This document shows positions 57,200 through 64,000 of a DNA stretch of 64,000 nt, one piece after another; position 1 is the stretch's first letter, and every line of letters begins with the position of its first letter. Below the pieces are notes generated by a model. The model was not told where the DNA came from and searched no databases. It was given only the letters and a program-made list of their open reading frames with translations. Position numbers and translations under genes: made by a program. The DNA comes from Variovorax sp. IB41 (lineage in GTDB: Bacteria > Pseudomonadota > Gammaproteobacteria > Burkholderiales > Burkholderiaceae_C), in assembly GCF_016405905.1 (NCBI RefSeq), contig NZ_JAEFCB010000001.1, positions 1,178,001 to 1,242,000 on the forward strand, read 5' to 3'.

Positions 57200-57247
57200 A
57201 TCTTGACGGTTCTGTCAACGTCAAGATTGGCGTTTCGTTGACGAAAC
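57200..57247. repeat. Two adjacent inverted repeats in a non-coding gap
   Basis: ATCTTGACG (57200-57208) pairs with CGTCAAGAT (57219-57227), and GTTTCGT (57232-57238) pairs with ACGAAAC (57241-57247). TCAACGAAA (57179-57187) repeats part of the second arm. The 236-bp gap (57108-57343) holds no gene apart from these and the antitoxin operator; they may be regulator sites or a small origin-like region. Confidence 0.55.
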
Positions 57248-57343
57248 CGTTAACCGCATTTGACGGCGGCCGGACATCGATAAACCAGTCATTTGCAATC
57301 AACTGCAATCCACAGTGCTCCGTTTTTGATAGCATTAATCTGC

Positions 57344-58120
57344 CTACCACCGCCCATCCAGGATGATCTGAGGCACGCTTAGTCGTTGCGGCTCTGGCTC
57401 AAAGCTGAACTGAAACGAAACATAGTCGGCGCACTTCGCGAGCAGCGCTTCACCGCTGCGGCTGTAGAGGTCTGCGCCGACGGTGAGCTGCAGCTTTGCG
57501 TAGAACCCTCGTGGCCACCGAGTTGTCGTCCGGATGTGCTTGACGTGACGCTCTGTCGCGAAAGCAATCGCCACCGCAGCAGTCTCGCCCCAACGTCTCT
57601 TGCGAAACACCGGTGCTATCCAGGCCTGGTCGAGTTCTACCTCGAGCTCCGCTTCATTCTTCCGGCCGGCGAAGGCATCGACGATCCACTTCAACCGGAA
57701 CGAGACGAAGCCCACGGCATCGCCATCCGCTCGCTCCGTCACGACCGCCAGCAGATCGGTGGTCACGTATGCGCGCACCGCGGACTTCGCGGACAGAACT
57801 TCACCGCCATGTTCTGAGTAGAGATCAATGCTGGTCCCGAGATCGCGCAGATTCGCTTCCCGTAGCGGCGCCGCGCTGAGTGGGCTGATGCCCTCCTCCG
57901 TCTTGTAGGTCTCGTCGGCCTCGTGGAGCTTGCGCAGTTGCCGCGCCCAGGTTCGCATCCGCGTGCACTGCCGCGTGACGATGTAGACCACGCCCTCGAC
58001 CTCATCCAGCGGCTCATCGTCGTCCCAGGCGACAGGCGTCACAGCTTTGGGGTAGATCGGCTCGATGGGCTTGGTGAGCCGGAGAAACAGGGGGTGGCGA
58101 CGGCCGCGAGGTACAGGCAT
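57344..58120 (-). CDS. Hypothetical protein, possible GNAT-like fold (258 aa)
   Basis: A 258-residue protein from the ATG at 58120; a GTG at 58204 would add 28 residues that look non-coding, and neither start has a clear ribosome binding site. The C-terminal half (AVGFVSFRLKWIVDAFAGRK; LDQAWIAPVFRKRRWGETAA) with following VAIAFATERHV resembles the core of an acetyltransferase (beta strand, then R/Q-x-x-G-x-G/A-like turn), but the acetyl-CoA loop is not canonical. The N-terminal VVYIVTRQCTRMRTWARQLR is unclear. Confidence 0.65.
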   Translation of the reverse strand: MPVPRGRRHPLFLRLTKPIEPIYPKAVTPVAWDDDEPLDEVEGVVYIVTRQCTRMRTWARQLRKLHEADETYKTEEGISPLSAAPLREANLRDLGTSIDLYSEHGGEVLSAKSAVRAYVTTDLLAVVTERADGDAVGFVSFRLKWIVDAFAGRKNEAELEVELDQAWIAPVFRKRRWGETAAVAIAFATERHVKHIRTTTRWPRGFYAKLQLTVGADLYSRSGEALLAKCADYVSFQFSFEPEPQRLSVPQIILDGRW

Positions 58121-58244
58121 GCGCTTTTCTAGCGCGGATCCGCAGAAAGCTTGAACACGGGCTTTTCGGTCGTGATCAACCAAAGATCCATGCAGTAATT
58201 TCACGGTGCCGTGAGCGCTCTCCTACAAAGCGCATACTCCCGCG

Positions 58245-59396
58245 ATGCGCCTAAGCCAATTCATCAGGGACAACATCGAGCCGATCCTGGTGGAGTGGGA
58301 AATGTTCGCTCGCACCATGATTCCCCCGGCCGAGACGATGTCGGTCGTCGAACTGCGCGATCACGCGCACGAGATCCTGCTCGCGATCGCCGACGAGATG
58401 GAGTCCACGCAGTCCGAAGACGAACGCGAAGCGAAGTCCAAGGGCCTGGCGGCGCCCCGCAGCAGGACTACCTTCGCCGCCGTGCACGGCACGTTGCGCC
58501 AGCGCGTGGGCTTCGACCTGAGCCAGCTGAGCGCGGAATACCGTGCCCTGCGCGCATCGGTGCTGCGGCTGTGGATGGCCCGCATCGGCGCGGTCGATGC
58601 CGCCGTGCTCGAGGAAGTCATGCGCTTCAACGAAGGCATCGACCAGGGTCTTGCCGAGGCCATGCTCACCTACTCAGAACACATGGCCAGTTCGCGGGAC
58701 ACCTTTCTGGCCGTACTCGGCCATGACCTGCGAAGCCCGCTCGGGGCGCTCAGTTCCTGCGTGCATCTGCTCGGGCACGTCGTCGATGGCAAGCCCAACG
58801 AGCGCGCGCTGCGCATTGCAAGGCAGAGCGTCACCTCCATCAGCGAAATGATCACCGACCTCCTGGAGTACACCCGCACCCGGCTCGGACGCGGGATCGA
58901 AGTCACGCCGCAGCATGGCGATCTGAGCGCGCTGTGCGAAGAGGCTTTCGACCAGGTCTGCACAGCCTATCCGCTGCGCAAGCTCGAGGCGGACATCGCG
59001 CCCGCCGTGACGATGGATTTCGATGCGCCACGCATGCGCCAGGTGCTCTCCAATCTCCTGAACAACGCCGTGCAGCACGGCGACCCGGCCTTCCCGGTGG
59101 TCCTGGCGGTTCACATCGAGGGGCAGGAAGCGACGCTGACCGTCAGGAACCACGGCACGCCCATTCCCGCCGACTCGATGCAGGTCATCTTCAATCCGCT
59201 GGTGCAGGTCGCGTCGAAGGAATCGGAGCCACACGAGCGCCCTGCGACCAGCCTGGGCCTGGGCCTGTTCATCGCCCGGGAAATTGTGAAAGGTCACGAG
59301 GGGACGATCGCAGTGACATCGTCGGAAGTAGAAGGCACGTCCTTTGTCGTGCGCTTGCCCCTATCTAGCGCGACGTGCTTCGGAGACGCACGGTAA
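58245..59396 (+). CDS. Soluble sensor histidine kinase with RsbRD-type N-terminus
   Basis: A 383-residue protein. The N-terminal 145 residues (RDNIEPILVEWEMFARTMIP; FDLSQLSAEYRALRASVLRL) match the RsbRD-like sensor region. The H box is LGHDLRSPLGAL with His160, then MRQVLSNLLNNAVQHGDP (N box) and SLGLGLFIAREIVKGHEGTI (G2). No TM segment is present, so it senses a cytoplasmic signal. No response regulator gene is adjacent. It is a bacterial-type gene within the prophage cargo, probably acquired from a host. Confidence 0.92.
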   Translation: MRLSQFIRDNIEPILVEWEMFARTMIPPAETMSVVELRDHAHEILLAIADEMESTQSEDEREAKSKGLAAPRSRTTFAAVHGTLRQRVGFDLSQLSAEYRALRASVLRLWMARIGAVDAAVLEEVMRFNEGIDQGLAEAMLTYSEHMASSRDTFLAVLGHDLRSPLGALSSCVHLLGHVVDGKPNERALRIARQSVTSISEMITDLLEYTRTRLGRGIEVTPQHGDLSALCEEAFDQVCTAYPLRKLEADIAPAVTMDFDAPRMRQVLSNLLNNAVQHGDPAFPVVLAVHIEGQEATLTVRNHGTPIPADSMQVIFNPLVQVASKESEPHERPATSLGLGLFIAREIVKGHEGTIAVTSSEVEGTSFVVRLPLSSATCFGDAR

Positions 59397-59440
59397 GCCG
59401 AAATCGGCACACCCTACGCGGTAGGATGCGCCCAAGTGGA

Positions 59441-59464
59441 AGCCCGCCTCGCGCGGGCTTTTTT
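59441..59464 (+). terminator. Rho-independent terminator after the kinase gene
   Basis: AGCCCGC and GCGGGCT pair around CTCGC and run into T6. Confidence 0.85.
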
Positions 59465-59496
59465 CATGTCCGAGAGGAGATACTTCGTCGCGGGGA

Positions 59497-59937
59497 CTAC
59501 CTCGCACCCCAGCGGCATCCTCCTGGCGCCTTAGTCGGGATGGACAACTTCTCGCCATTCTCAACAGGTTGCTCGTAGAGATCGTAGGTGCACTGGAAGA
59601 CCTTCTCCTTGAGGTCCGAGATGTACGAGGCGCCTTCTTTCGGAATGAACGAATAGAAGAAGCTGCAAGTGCTGCCCGCATAGCCAGTGGTGTTCTTGTG
59701 CCCCACGTAGACCCTCACACCGGCTGGAATTTCAACCCAGCGCCAGGTCTTTGCATCGCCCTCCTCTCCGCACTTGTCAGACACCGACAACGTCGCGGAG
59801 ATGCGGTTGGCATCGTCGTAGAACTTGATGCGCGCCTTCGATTCGGTCGCGGGGAATACAAAGGGTTTTGGCGGCTTTGTCGGGGCACAGCCAACGAGGA
59901 TTGCAAGCAGAGCAAACGAAGCAAGGGCGACGCGCAT
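59497..59937 (-). CDS. Hypothetical lipoprotein (146 aa)
   Basis: A 146-residue protein with a clean lipobox (ALLAILVGCAP, Cys17). The mature part is beta-rich (SKARIKFYDDANRISATLSV; WRWVEIPAGVRVYVGHKNTT; STCSFFYSFIPKEGASYISD), with three or four Cys that could form disulphides. The longer frame upstream overlaps the tRNA-like element and is not used. It reads left after the 60.0-kb element. Confidence 0.8.
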   Translation of the reverse strand: MRVALASFALLAILVGCAPTKPPKPFVFPATESKARIKFYDDANRISATLSVSDKCGEEGDAKTWRWVEIPAGVRVYVGHKNTTGYAGSTCSFFYSFIPKEGASYISDLKEKVFQCTYDLYEQPVENGEKLSIPTKAPGGCRWGAR

Positions 59938-59997
59938 GTTCAGGGCTTGATGTTGTTTGAGCGGCGGAGCATACACGCCGCCCTCGTCGCGCCAGGA

Positions 59998-60077
59998 CGC
60001 CCGAGGCCGGCATCGAACCGGAACAGCTTTGACTTTTTGAGTCCTCGGCGCTGCCACTGCTGCAGCCAACTAGGACT
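59998..60077 (-). tRNA. Degenerate tRNA-like element
   Basis: On the minus strand there is a D-arm-like hairpin GCTGC-AGCAGTG-GCAGC (60066-60050) and an anticodon-like hairpin GACT-CAAAA-AGTC. A T-arm-like TCCGG-TTCGATG-CCGGC (60022-60006) and a 3' side CTCGGGC follow. The acceptor stem pairs poorly and the anticodon stem is short with the wrong loop size. It reads like a decayed tRNA (perhaps Leu-like, CAA) or a tRNA-mimic rather than a working tRNA. Confidence 0.35.
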
Positions 60078-60090
60078 TCAGCAGTGGTGA

Positions 60091-60672
60091 TCAGATTCGA
60101 CCCGGAAATCTTCGGCGCCGCGGCGCCCTTCTGCTCAAAGGACCGTCAGGTAGTGCCTCGCCCGCAAGATGCCGCTTGTAGTTGCAGAAGAGGTCTTCAA
60201 GTTCAAAAGAGGACAGGCGTCGATACTCTTTCGGTAATGCCCGAATGGCTACTGTGCGCCCGCTCGCTTCAAGCCGTCGAGCACCTTCGCGAGTGCCCGC
60301 ATGCAAGTACACAACGTCAGGTTCCGGCAAACCCATGGCGAGACAAAGACGTTGAGCCGTGTCATAAATAAGCAGCTCACCGACGCCGCGAATCGGCCTA
60401 ATAAGGCCACCAATCAACCCATACAGCGACTGGAAATCCGTACATTGGAGGATGGCGTTGGTCTCTTGAACAAGCCTCCGCTTTGCCCGATTCAAGACCA
60501 GTTGAGGAATCCTCCTCTGGTGTCCGTTTCTCCTTCCGTCCGAATCGACCGAGAGCACCGCCCGAGCAATACTGGCCTCAGCTGCGCCAAACTCAGCGTA
60601 GTGGTCGATCTCGATCTGGCGAGGACTCCATTTCTTGAAGTGCGCGACGATCTCGCGATGCGTTGGGGGCAT
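60091..60672 (-). CDS. Hypothetical protein (193 aa) with possible HhH-like helices
   Basis: A 193-residue basic protein. LYGLIGGLIRPIRGVGELLI with YDTAQRLCLAMG suggests a helix-hairpin-helix. DVVYLHAGTREGARRLEASG and RALPKEYRRLSSFELEDLFC look conserved. The C-terminus is Arg-rich. It follows the 162-aa gene by 38 bp and reads left toward the tRNA-like element. The function is unknown. Confidence 0.72.
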   Translation of the reverse strand: MPPTHREIVAHFKKWSPRQIEIDHYAEFGAAEASIARAVLSVDSDGRRNGHQRRIPQLVLNRAKRRLVQETNAILQCTDFQSLYGLIGGLIRPIRGVGELLIYDTAQRLCLAMGLPEPDVVYLHAGTREGARRLEASGRTVAIRALPKEYRRLSSFELEDLFCNYKRHLAGEALPDGPLSRRAPRRRRFPGRI

Positions 60673-60710
60673 TTTGATCCGAGAGGGTTGATGCGCCGGA
60701 CGCGCGATGT

Positions 60711-61199
60711 TTATGTTGGTACTAAGCCCTCTGATCGCAGAAGGCCCGAGGTGAGTACGCGACCGATTGGAGTTATTCCAGTAATGATTTGTCCACCTGA
60801 AAGCCGGACGTTCTCAAATGTCTGGATTGCAGGCTGGCCAAGGTGCTCAAAGAATGTGATCGTTCTTAGAGAGTCCGGCACGAACAGAACATAACGCTCG
60901 CCGTCCTTCCGCGGAGTTACGTCAATCAGATTTCCTTTTGGGTCACACCAAACCGAATGAAATTCGGCTTCGACGAAGTTCGCCGCCTTCGCCTGCCAGA
61001 TTACCCACCCGGCAACGGCGCCCCCGCCTGGGTTTCGCTTCCAGTGAGCCCAGACGTTTACGTGGCATTGAACGATCTCCGGTGTAAAGCCGTCGGGCGC
61101 CGTGAACTCCAGCCAGCGCGCATCGCTCGGTGCGACGCCCAATACGTGAAGCAGTTGAAGGACTGCTTCGTCCAACCTCTCTGGAGTAGATCCAACCAT
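60711..61199 (-). CDS. Hypothetical protein with papain-like C-H-D pattern (162 aa)
   Basis: A 162-residue protein. QCHVNVWAHW, then GGGAVAGWVIWQ, then FVEAEFHSVWCDPKGNLIDV with TP resembles a widespread bacterial module in which a Cys-x-x-Asn, an E-x-H-x-V-W and a L-x-D-V-T-P could supply a Cys-His-Asp triad of a papain/transglutaminase-type fold. No signal peptide is present. The catalytic idea is inferred from residue order only. Upstream is the DUF1508 gene in the same direction. Confidence 0.7.
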   Translation of the reverse strand: MVGSTPERLDEAVLQLLHVLGVAPSDARWLEFTAPDGFTPEIVQCHVNVWAHWKRNPGGGAVAGWVIWQAKAANFVEAEFHSVWCDPKGNLIDVTPRKDGERYVLFVPDSLRTITFFEHLGQPAIQTFENVRLSGGQIITGITPIGRVLTSGLLRSEGLVPT

Positions 61200-61216
61200 T
61201 TCGGCTCACGTCTCGC

Positions 61217-61423
61217 TCACGGTGGGATGAACCATGTGCCGTCAGGACGCTGCTCATAGCACAAGGCTCCGGCCGCGTGAGTGCGAACCAACTGAAGTCC
61301 ACTGACAGCATCGTTGCGGTTTTGATAGCCCTCACCTCCGATGGCGATCGTGCGGCCGTTGTCAGCAACCATCCGCCAGTACCACTGACTGTTCTGGGCG
61401 GACTTGTAGAGCTCGAACTTCAC
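61217..61423 (-). CDS. DUF1508/YegP-family protein
   Basis: A 68-residue protein (KFELYKSAQNSQWYWRMVAD; NGRTIAIGGEGYQNRNDAVS), typical of the small YegP beta-alpha unit; most relatives have two units and this has one. GTG at 61423 with GAGGAG 7 bp upstream is the start. It is first of the leftward group 61.4-59.5 kb. Confidence 0.82.
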   Translation of the reverse strand: MKFELYKSAQNSQWYWRMVADNGRTIAIGGEGYQNRNDAVSGLQLVRTHAAGALCYEQRPDGTWFIPP

Positions 61424-61652
61424 CTGGTTCTCCTCAGCGACCAAGCTGTCGCTGTTCGCAGTGTGGCCGATCTGCGCGCTATGTCGCCATGGGTTTCTCC
61501 GGTGTTGCATGGGCAGCGGGCCTAGCGTCGAAGTCCTTGAATTTGCGCCCCTTCCCTCGTGTTGATGGCAATATCACGGGTGTGATCAAAAAGACCTTCT
61601 CCACCGTCGCATCGTGGTTTCCGTCAAACCTAGTTTTAGCGGCGCGCTAGAG

Positions 61653-62330
61653 ATGCCGGACGACGACCGCGCAATCCACACCAGGGCTTGGGAGTTTGTG
61701 AAAGCTTTCAAACCTCAGACGGCTGCGCTTTTGATCATCGGAATTGATCCGGCAGCCGCTATCGAAGTGGACACTCGTCGTAGTGCTAATGTCTTGAAAC
61801 AGATGCGCGTGAGTTATTCCCACGCCTGCGCTTCTGCCGAAGCAAGTAGTGCCTTCGGTTCGCCGCTTCCTTTCGCACAGCCAGCCGGCTCCTTAGCAAG
61901 CATCCAGTTCCGTGTGATGCTGGAACGAGCCACCAAATGGAATGATGCGAGGGACTTCATAAATTGGATTCGAGGAAGCAACGGTCTGTTTGAGGAACAA
62001 TCCTTCTCGCGCTCCGACATAGATCAGTGGCTCATAGCGAAAGGATTTCAAAGTGCTTACGCTTTTGTCGCCCCTCCGGCCAAGTCTGCGCAGGCCAACG
62101 CCCCACTCAGCAGCAAAGAGCGCACCACGCTCCTAAATACCATCGGCGGCCTTCTGGCATTGATGCTCGAGACGGGTCCGTTAGGGAAGACGCGTTCAGG
62201 CTACGACGATCAGGCTGCCATCATCGACGGATTGCTCGCCCGCTACGCTGGAGCAGCTGGCCTTAGCAAGCGCAATTTGGAAGCGAAATTTGCTGAGGCA
62301 AAACGGACGCTGAGCGGACGAGCCGAATGA
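61653..62330 (+). CDS. Hypothetical protein A of a two-gene cassette (225 aa)
   Basis: A 225-residue protein. The N-terminal part (RAWEFVKAFKPQTAALLIIG; FRVMLERATKWNDARDFINW) is helical. The last 60-70 residues (SSKERTTLLNTIGGLLALML; LSKRNLEAKFAEAKRTLSG) match the end of protein B. An ATG at 61653 is chosen; a GTG at 61614 is possible. The two genes are 1 bp apart and share a terminator at 63213. The function is unknown. Confidence 0.75.
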   Translation: MPDDDRAIHTRAWEFVKAFKPQTAALLIIGIDPAAAIEVDTRRSANVLKQMRVSYSHACASAEASSAFGSPLPFAQPAGSLASIQFRVMLERATKWNDARDFINWIRGSNGLFEEQSFSRSDIDQWLIAKGFQSAYAFVAPPAKSAQANAPLSSKERTTLLNTIGGLLALMLETGPLGKTRSGYDDQAAIIDGLLARYAGAAGLSKRNLEAKFAEAKRTLSGRAE

Positions 62331-62331
62331 G

Positions 62332-63153
62332 ATGAGCAAAATGCTTCGTCTCCGAGAATGGCTTACCCTTGATGAGGCCGCAACTCATGTCAGCTCGCTA
62401 GTAGAGGAGAACGTCAGTGTCCTTGATCTCCTACGACTTGGTGCGGAACGTCATCTCACGCTTTCCGTGCGAATCCCCAACCCAACGATGGCAAAGCTCT
62501 GCGCTTTCAAAGCGTTTGACGAGGTGCCGAAAGCAGTGCCGCTGCGAGCGAACCCTGATCTGCCTTGGACGGGGGAGCTAGTGACCTTGGGAGATTCGAT
62601 CGATGGCATTACCTGGGTTGTTGAAACCAGACACGAACCCGTCGAGGTATATGGCGTTTTCGAGTTGCTGATGATTGGCGGGGATGCCATTTCTGTCGAG
62701 GATGAATACCAAGCGCGGCGAGGAGGCCCTCCACTCGAGTTTGTCTCGATGAATGGGGCATACATCATCGAGCCCAAAACGCTGCTATACGGAGAGTTGC
62801 AAGGAGGCCGTCCTTTCAAGCTGATGGAGCGCTTCGAGGACGATTCGGGTTACTACCCCGCGAGCCGCCTACCTCCGGACAGCGAACTTGTAGTTCGCCC
62901 TGCATCGATAAATGACTTGGTGGGCAAGCTCCAACCGCCACGAGCAGAAAAGCCGCTGGCAGCAAAAGAAAGAACTAGTCACCTCAATGTGATCGGTGTT
63001 CTGCTCGAACTTCTTCGATCGCCGCGGCCTGGCCGGGATACTGAAGCCGCGATCATCAAAGAAATGCTGGAGAACTACCCGGACAAGGCCGGCATTAGCA
63101 AGCGCAACCTTGAGACGAAGTTCGCCGAAGCGAAGAAAAGCTTGAAAGGCTAG
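62332..63153 (+). CDS. Hypothetical protein B of a two-gene cassette (273 aa)
   Basis: A 273-residue protein. The start (LREWLTLDEAATHVSSLVEE) looks like a small helical or HTH-like unit, the middle (GITWVVETRHEPVEVYGVFE; DDSGYYPASRLPPDSELVVR) is beta-rich, and the end (AAKERTSHLNVIGVLLELLR; AGISKRNLETKFAEAKKSLK) is the same module as protein A. The shared module suggests that both proteins bind the same partner or each other. Confidence 0.8.
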   Translation: MSKMLRLREWLTLDEAATHVSSLVEENVSVLDLLRLGAERHLTLSVRIPNPTMAKLCAFKAFDEVPKAVPLRANPDLPWTGELVTLGDSIDGITWVVETRHEPVEVYGVFELLMIGGDAISVEDEYQARRGGPPLEFVSMNGAYIIEPKTLLYGELQGGRPFKLMERFEDDSGYYPASRLPPDSELVVRPASINDLVGKLQPPRAEKPLAAKERTSHLNVIGVLLELLRSPRPGRDTEAAIIKEMLENYPDKAGISKRNLETKFAEAKKSLKG

Positions 63154-63154
63154 A

Positions 63155-63187
63155 CCGCAACTGCGGTGGGCCGCGCCGCAATTGCGG
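63155..63187. repeat. Pair of short palindromes after the cassette
   Basis: CCGCAACTGCGG (63155-63166) and CCGCAATTGCGG (63176-63187) are near-identical palindromes with centres 21 bp apart, just beyond the protein B stop. They could be operators of an unknown regulator or RNA hairpins ahead of the terminator. Confidence 0.5.
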
Positions 63188-63212
63188 TGACGGCGGTCAA
63201 GCTTCCAGCGAC

Positions 63213-63239
63213 AGTCCGAGCATGCCGTTCGGACTTTTT
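63213..63239 (+). terminator. Rho-independent terminator of the two-gene cassette
   Basis: AGTCCGA and TCGGACT pair around GCATGCCGT and run into T5. The following 78 bp up to the convergent Arc-like gene contain nothing clear. Confidence 0.8.
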
Positions 63240-63317
63240 CAACCCCATGCAGCGAGCCACGCAGCCACGCGCGACCGTCGGCGGAATGCTGGGCGCGATC
63301 TAGTGAGCGCGACGCGG

Positions 63318-63872
63318 CTAAGACTTCAGTTTCTTCAGCTCCGCGGCTTTCCGATCAAGCCCCACTTCAGCGACACGGTCAGCGTCGAGTTGCTGCTGGA
63401 GCCGGATCTCTTGGCGCCTCAGAGCATCTGCCAAGTCTTTGGGCTCTTTCGCATCGGCAGCTTGCTGCATGATCTTCGCCGCTGCTTCCTCAAGCCCCGC
63501 AGCGCCTGGCGCCTTGAGCGCGCGAGCAAATTCGTAGGCATTCGCCAACGCCTCGGTGCGACGGTCTGCGGGCAAAAGCTCAAAAAGTCGAACGACGTTA
63601 TTTGCCAGCATCGACCGCACCGTGACCATTACGAACTGATCGGCCTCGAAGCTCAGCACGGCGTTACGCAACGTGCTCTCAAACTGCTCCTTGGTCACAT
63701 AGCCGGAAGCCAAGTCAAAGCTGCCTTCCAGCCGAGCAACCACCTCTGCGTTCATCGAGCGACCGCTTTCCTTGGCGGCCGCCTCAATGCGTTCCTTGAG
63801 GTCCGGCTGCAGCCGAAGCCCGAAGGGGGGGATATGCGCCGTCTGAGGTCTGCCAATCTCTTTTTTTGCCAT
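63318..63872 (-). CDS. Arc-like ribbon-helix-helix repressor with long C-terminal coiled region
   Basis: A 184-residue protein. The Arc-type RHH is PPFGLRLQPDLKERIEAAAK followed by ESGRSMNAEVVARLEGSF (about 13-52). The rest is helical (RTEALANAYEFARALKAPGA; DALRRQEIRLQQQLDADRVA), far longer than the 53-residue P22 Arc. The start at 63872 lies 1 bp from the first of three operators in the divergent region, so it should repress itself and the gene at 63963. Confidence 0.87.
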   Translation of the reverse strand: MAKKEIGRPQTAHIPPFGLRLQPDLKERIEAAAKESGRSMNAEVVARLEGSFDLASGYVTKEQFESTLRNAVLSFEADQFVMVTVRSMLANNVVRLFELLPADRRTEALANAYEFARALKAPGAAGLEEAAAKIMQQAADAKEPKDLADALRRQEIRLQQQLDADRVAEVGLDRKAAELKKLKS

Positions 63873-63873
63873 A

Positions 63874-63950
63874 GCTACATGATGCAGCAAAAAAAGCTTG
63901 CGACTCTGGCTACATCATGTAGTATTGCCTCATTAGCTACATGGTGTAGC
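63874..63950. promoter_or_regulatory. Three Arc-type operators in a divergent promoter
   Basis: 15-bp inverted repeats GCTACATGATGCAGC (63874-63888), GCTACATCATGTAGT (63909-63923) and GCTACATGGTGTAGC (63936-63950). A rightward promoter TTGCGA-N16-TAGTAT (63898-63925) overlaps the middle operator. Three sites suggest graded, cooperative repression. Confidence 0.85.
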
Positions 63951-63962
63951 CAAGGAGCGCAA

Positions 63963-64000
63963 ATGCGCGGTAACTCGAAACTGGCCCCGTCTCCGGTGCG
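63963..64000 (+). CDS. Truncated gene under Arc-like control (only first 12 codons seen)
   Basis: The ATG at 63963 has AAGGAGCGCAA upstream and reads MRGNSKLAPSPV before the window ends. By analogy with the P22 arc-ant region and its place beside three operators it may be an antirepressor or similar early gene, but the sequence here is too short to tell. Confidence 0.6.
   Translation, partial: MRGNSKLAPSPV

Larger units (their letters stand above)
22279..64000. mobile_element. Siphophage prophage with lambda-like late gene order, right end outside the window
   Basis: The element starts at the tRNA-Pro fragment and contains complete lysis, tail, head, packaging and replication modules and an immunity switch, followed by lysogenic cargo. 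At least 41.7 kb are present. No integrase is seen, which fits with the right attachment site being beyond the window. gpA-type terminase suggests cos packaging. The host catabolic genes end sharply at the junction. Confidence 0.92.

Noticed and set aside
1..64000. CRISPR array, rRNA operon or insertion sequence
   Set aside because: No regularly spaced repeats, no rRNA signatures and no transposase motifs or terminal inverted repeats were seen.

Overview
The window reads as a high-GC betaproteobacterial chromosome, most likely Comamonadaceae and Variovorax-like. This is inferred from three Bug/TctC periplasmic receptor genes, LysR and IclR catabolic operons and very long antisense ORFs; no rRNA or other taxonomic marker is present. 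About 22.2 kb of host chromosome is followed by a large tailed-phage prophage that begins at about 22.28 kb and runs off the right edge.

Host part (1-22.2 kb). It opens with the 3' part of a membrane protein gene, an HtrA-like protease and a Tat-exported alpha/beta hydrolase. A LysR gene (8004) diverges from a leftward sugar-acid-type operon: enolase-superfamily dehydratase, DapA-like lyase and Bug receptor. Next come a lipoprotein hydrolase, an M14 carboxypeptidase, an amidohydrolase broken by one in-frame TAA, and an ABC-type receptor. An IclR regulator (14655-15425) sits beside a Bug receptor/enoyl-CoA hydratase/acyl-CoA synthetase operon, and a second operon (Bug receptor plus 2-hydroxyacid dehydrogenase) reads left from 21.5 kb. 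Both Bug promoters carry nearly the same 21-bp inverted repeat, which suggests one IclR regulon. Between 21.66 and 21.74 kb lies a probable small RNA whose large loop is an anti-Shine-Dalgarno C/U tract.

Prophage (22.28 kb to beyond 64 kb). The left junction is the 3' half of a tRNA-Pro(GGG) gene (22234-22278, minus strand) with its terminator still behind it. The intact tRNA and the integrase are therefore expected beyond 64 kb. Next to the junction are accessory genes: DUF3606, an SOS-boxed SRAP peptidase, an XRE-ImmA fusion behind a 46-bp perfect palindrome, and an HNH protein. The late genes all read left from about 48.4 to 27.7 kb in lambda-like order: small and large terminase (gpA type), Mor-like regulator, gpW-like, portal, ClpP-capsid fusion, DUF2190, FII-like, tail terminator, tail tube, G/GT chaperones with an A AAA AAC frameshift site, tape measure, tail tip genes, collar fibre, fibre assembly, holin-like, SAR-type lysozyme and nested Rz/Rz1. 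Upstream of these, also leftward, are primase, SF2 helicase, a ParB-like protein, CII-like and YdaS/Cro-like regulators. A CI-like repressor with no protease domain diverges at 54.0 kb.

Lysogenic cargo (54.4-64 kb). This region holds a tandem lipoprotein pair, membrane proteins, a HIRAN protein, a YafO toxin with an unfamiliar antitoxin, a histidine kinase, a degenerate tRNA-like element and a leftward group of unknown genes including a possible papain-like protein. It also holds a two-gene cassette whose products share a C-terminal module. At the right edge an Arc-like ribbon-helix-helix repressor faces a truncated gene across three 15-bp operators. The best candidates for undescribed biology are the shared-module cassette, the YafO pair, the papain-like cluster and the C-rich small RNA.
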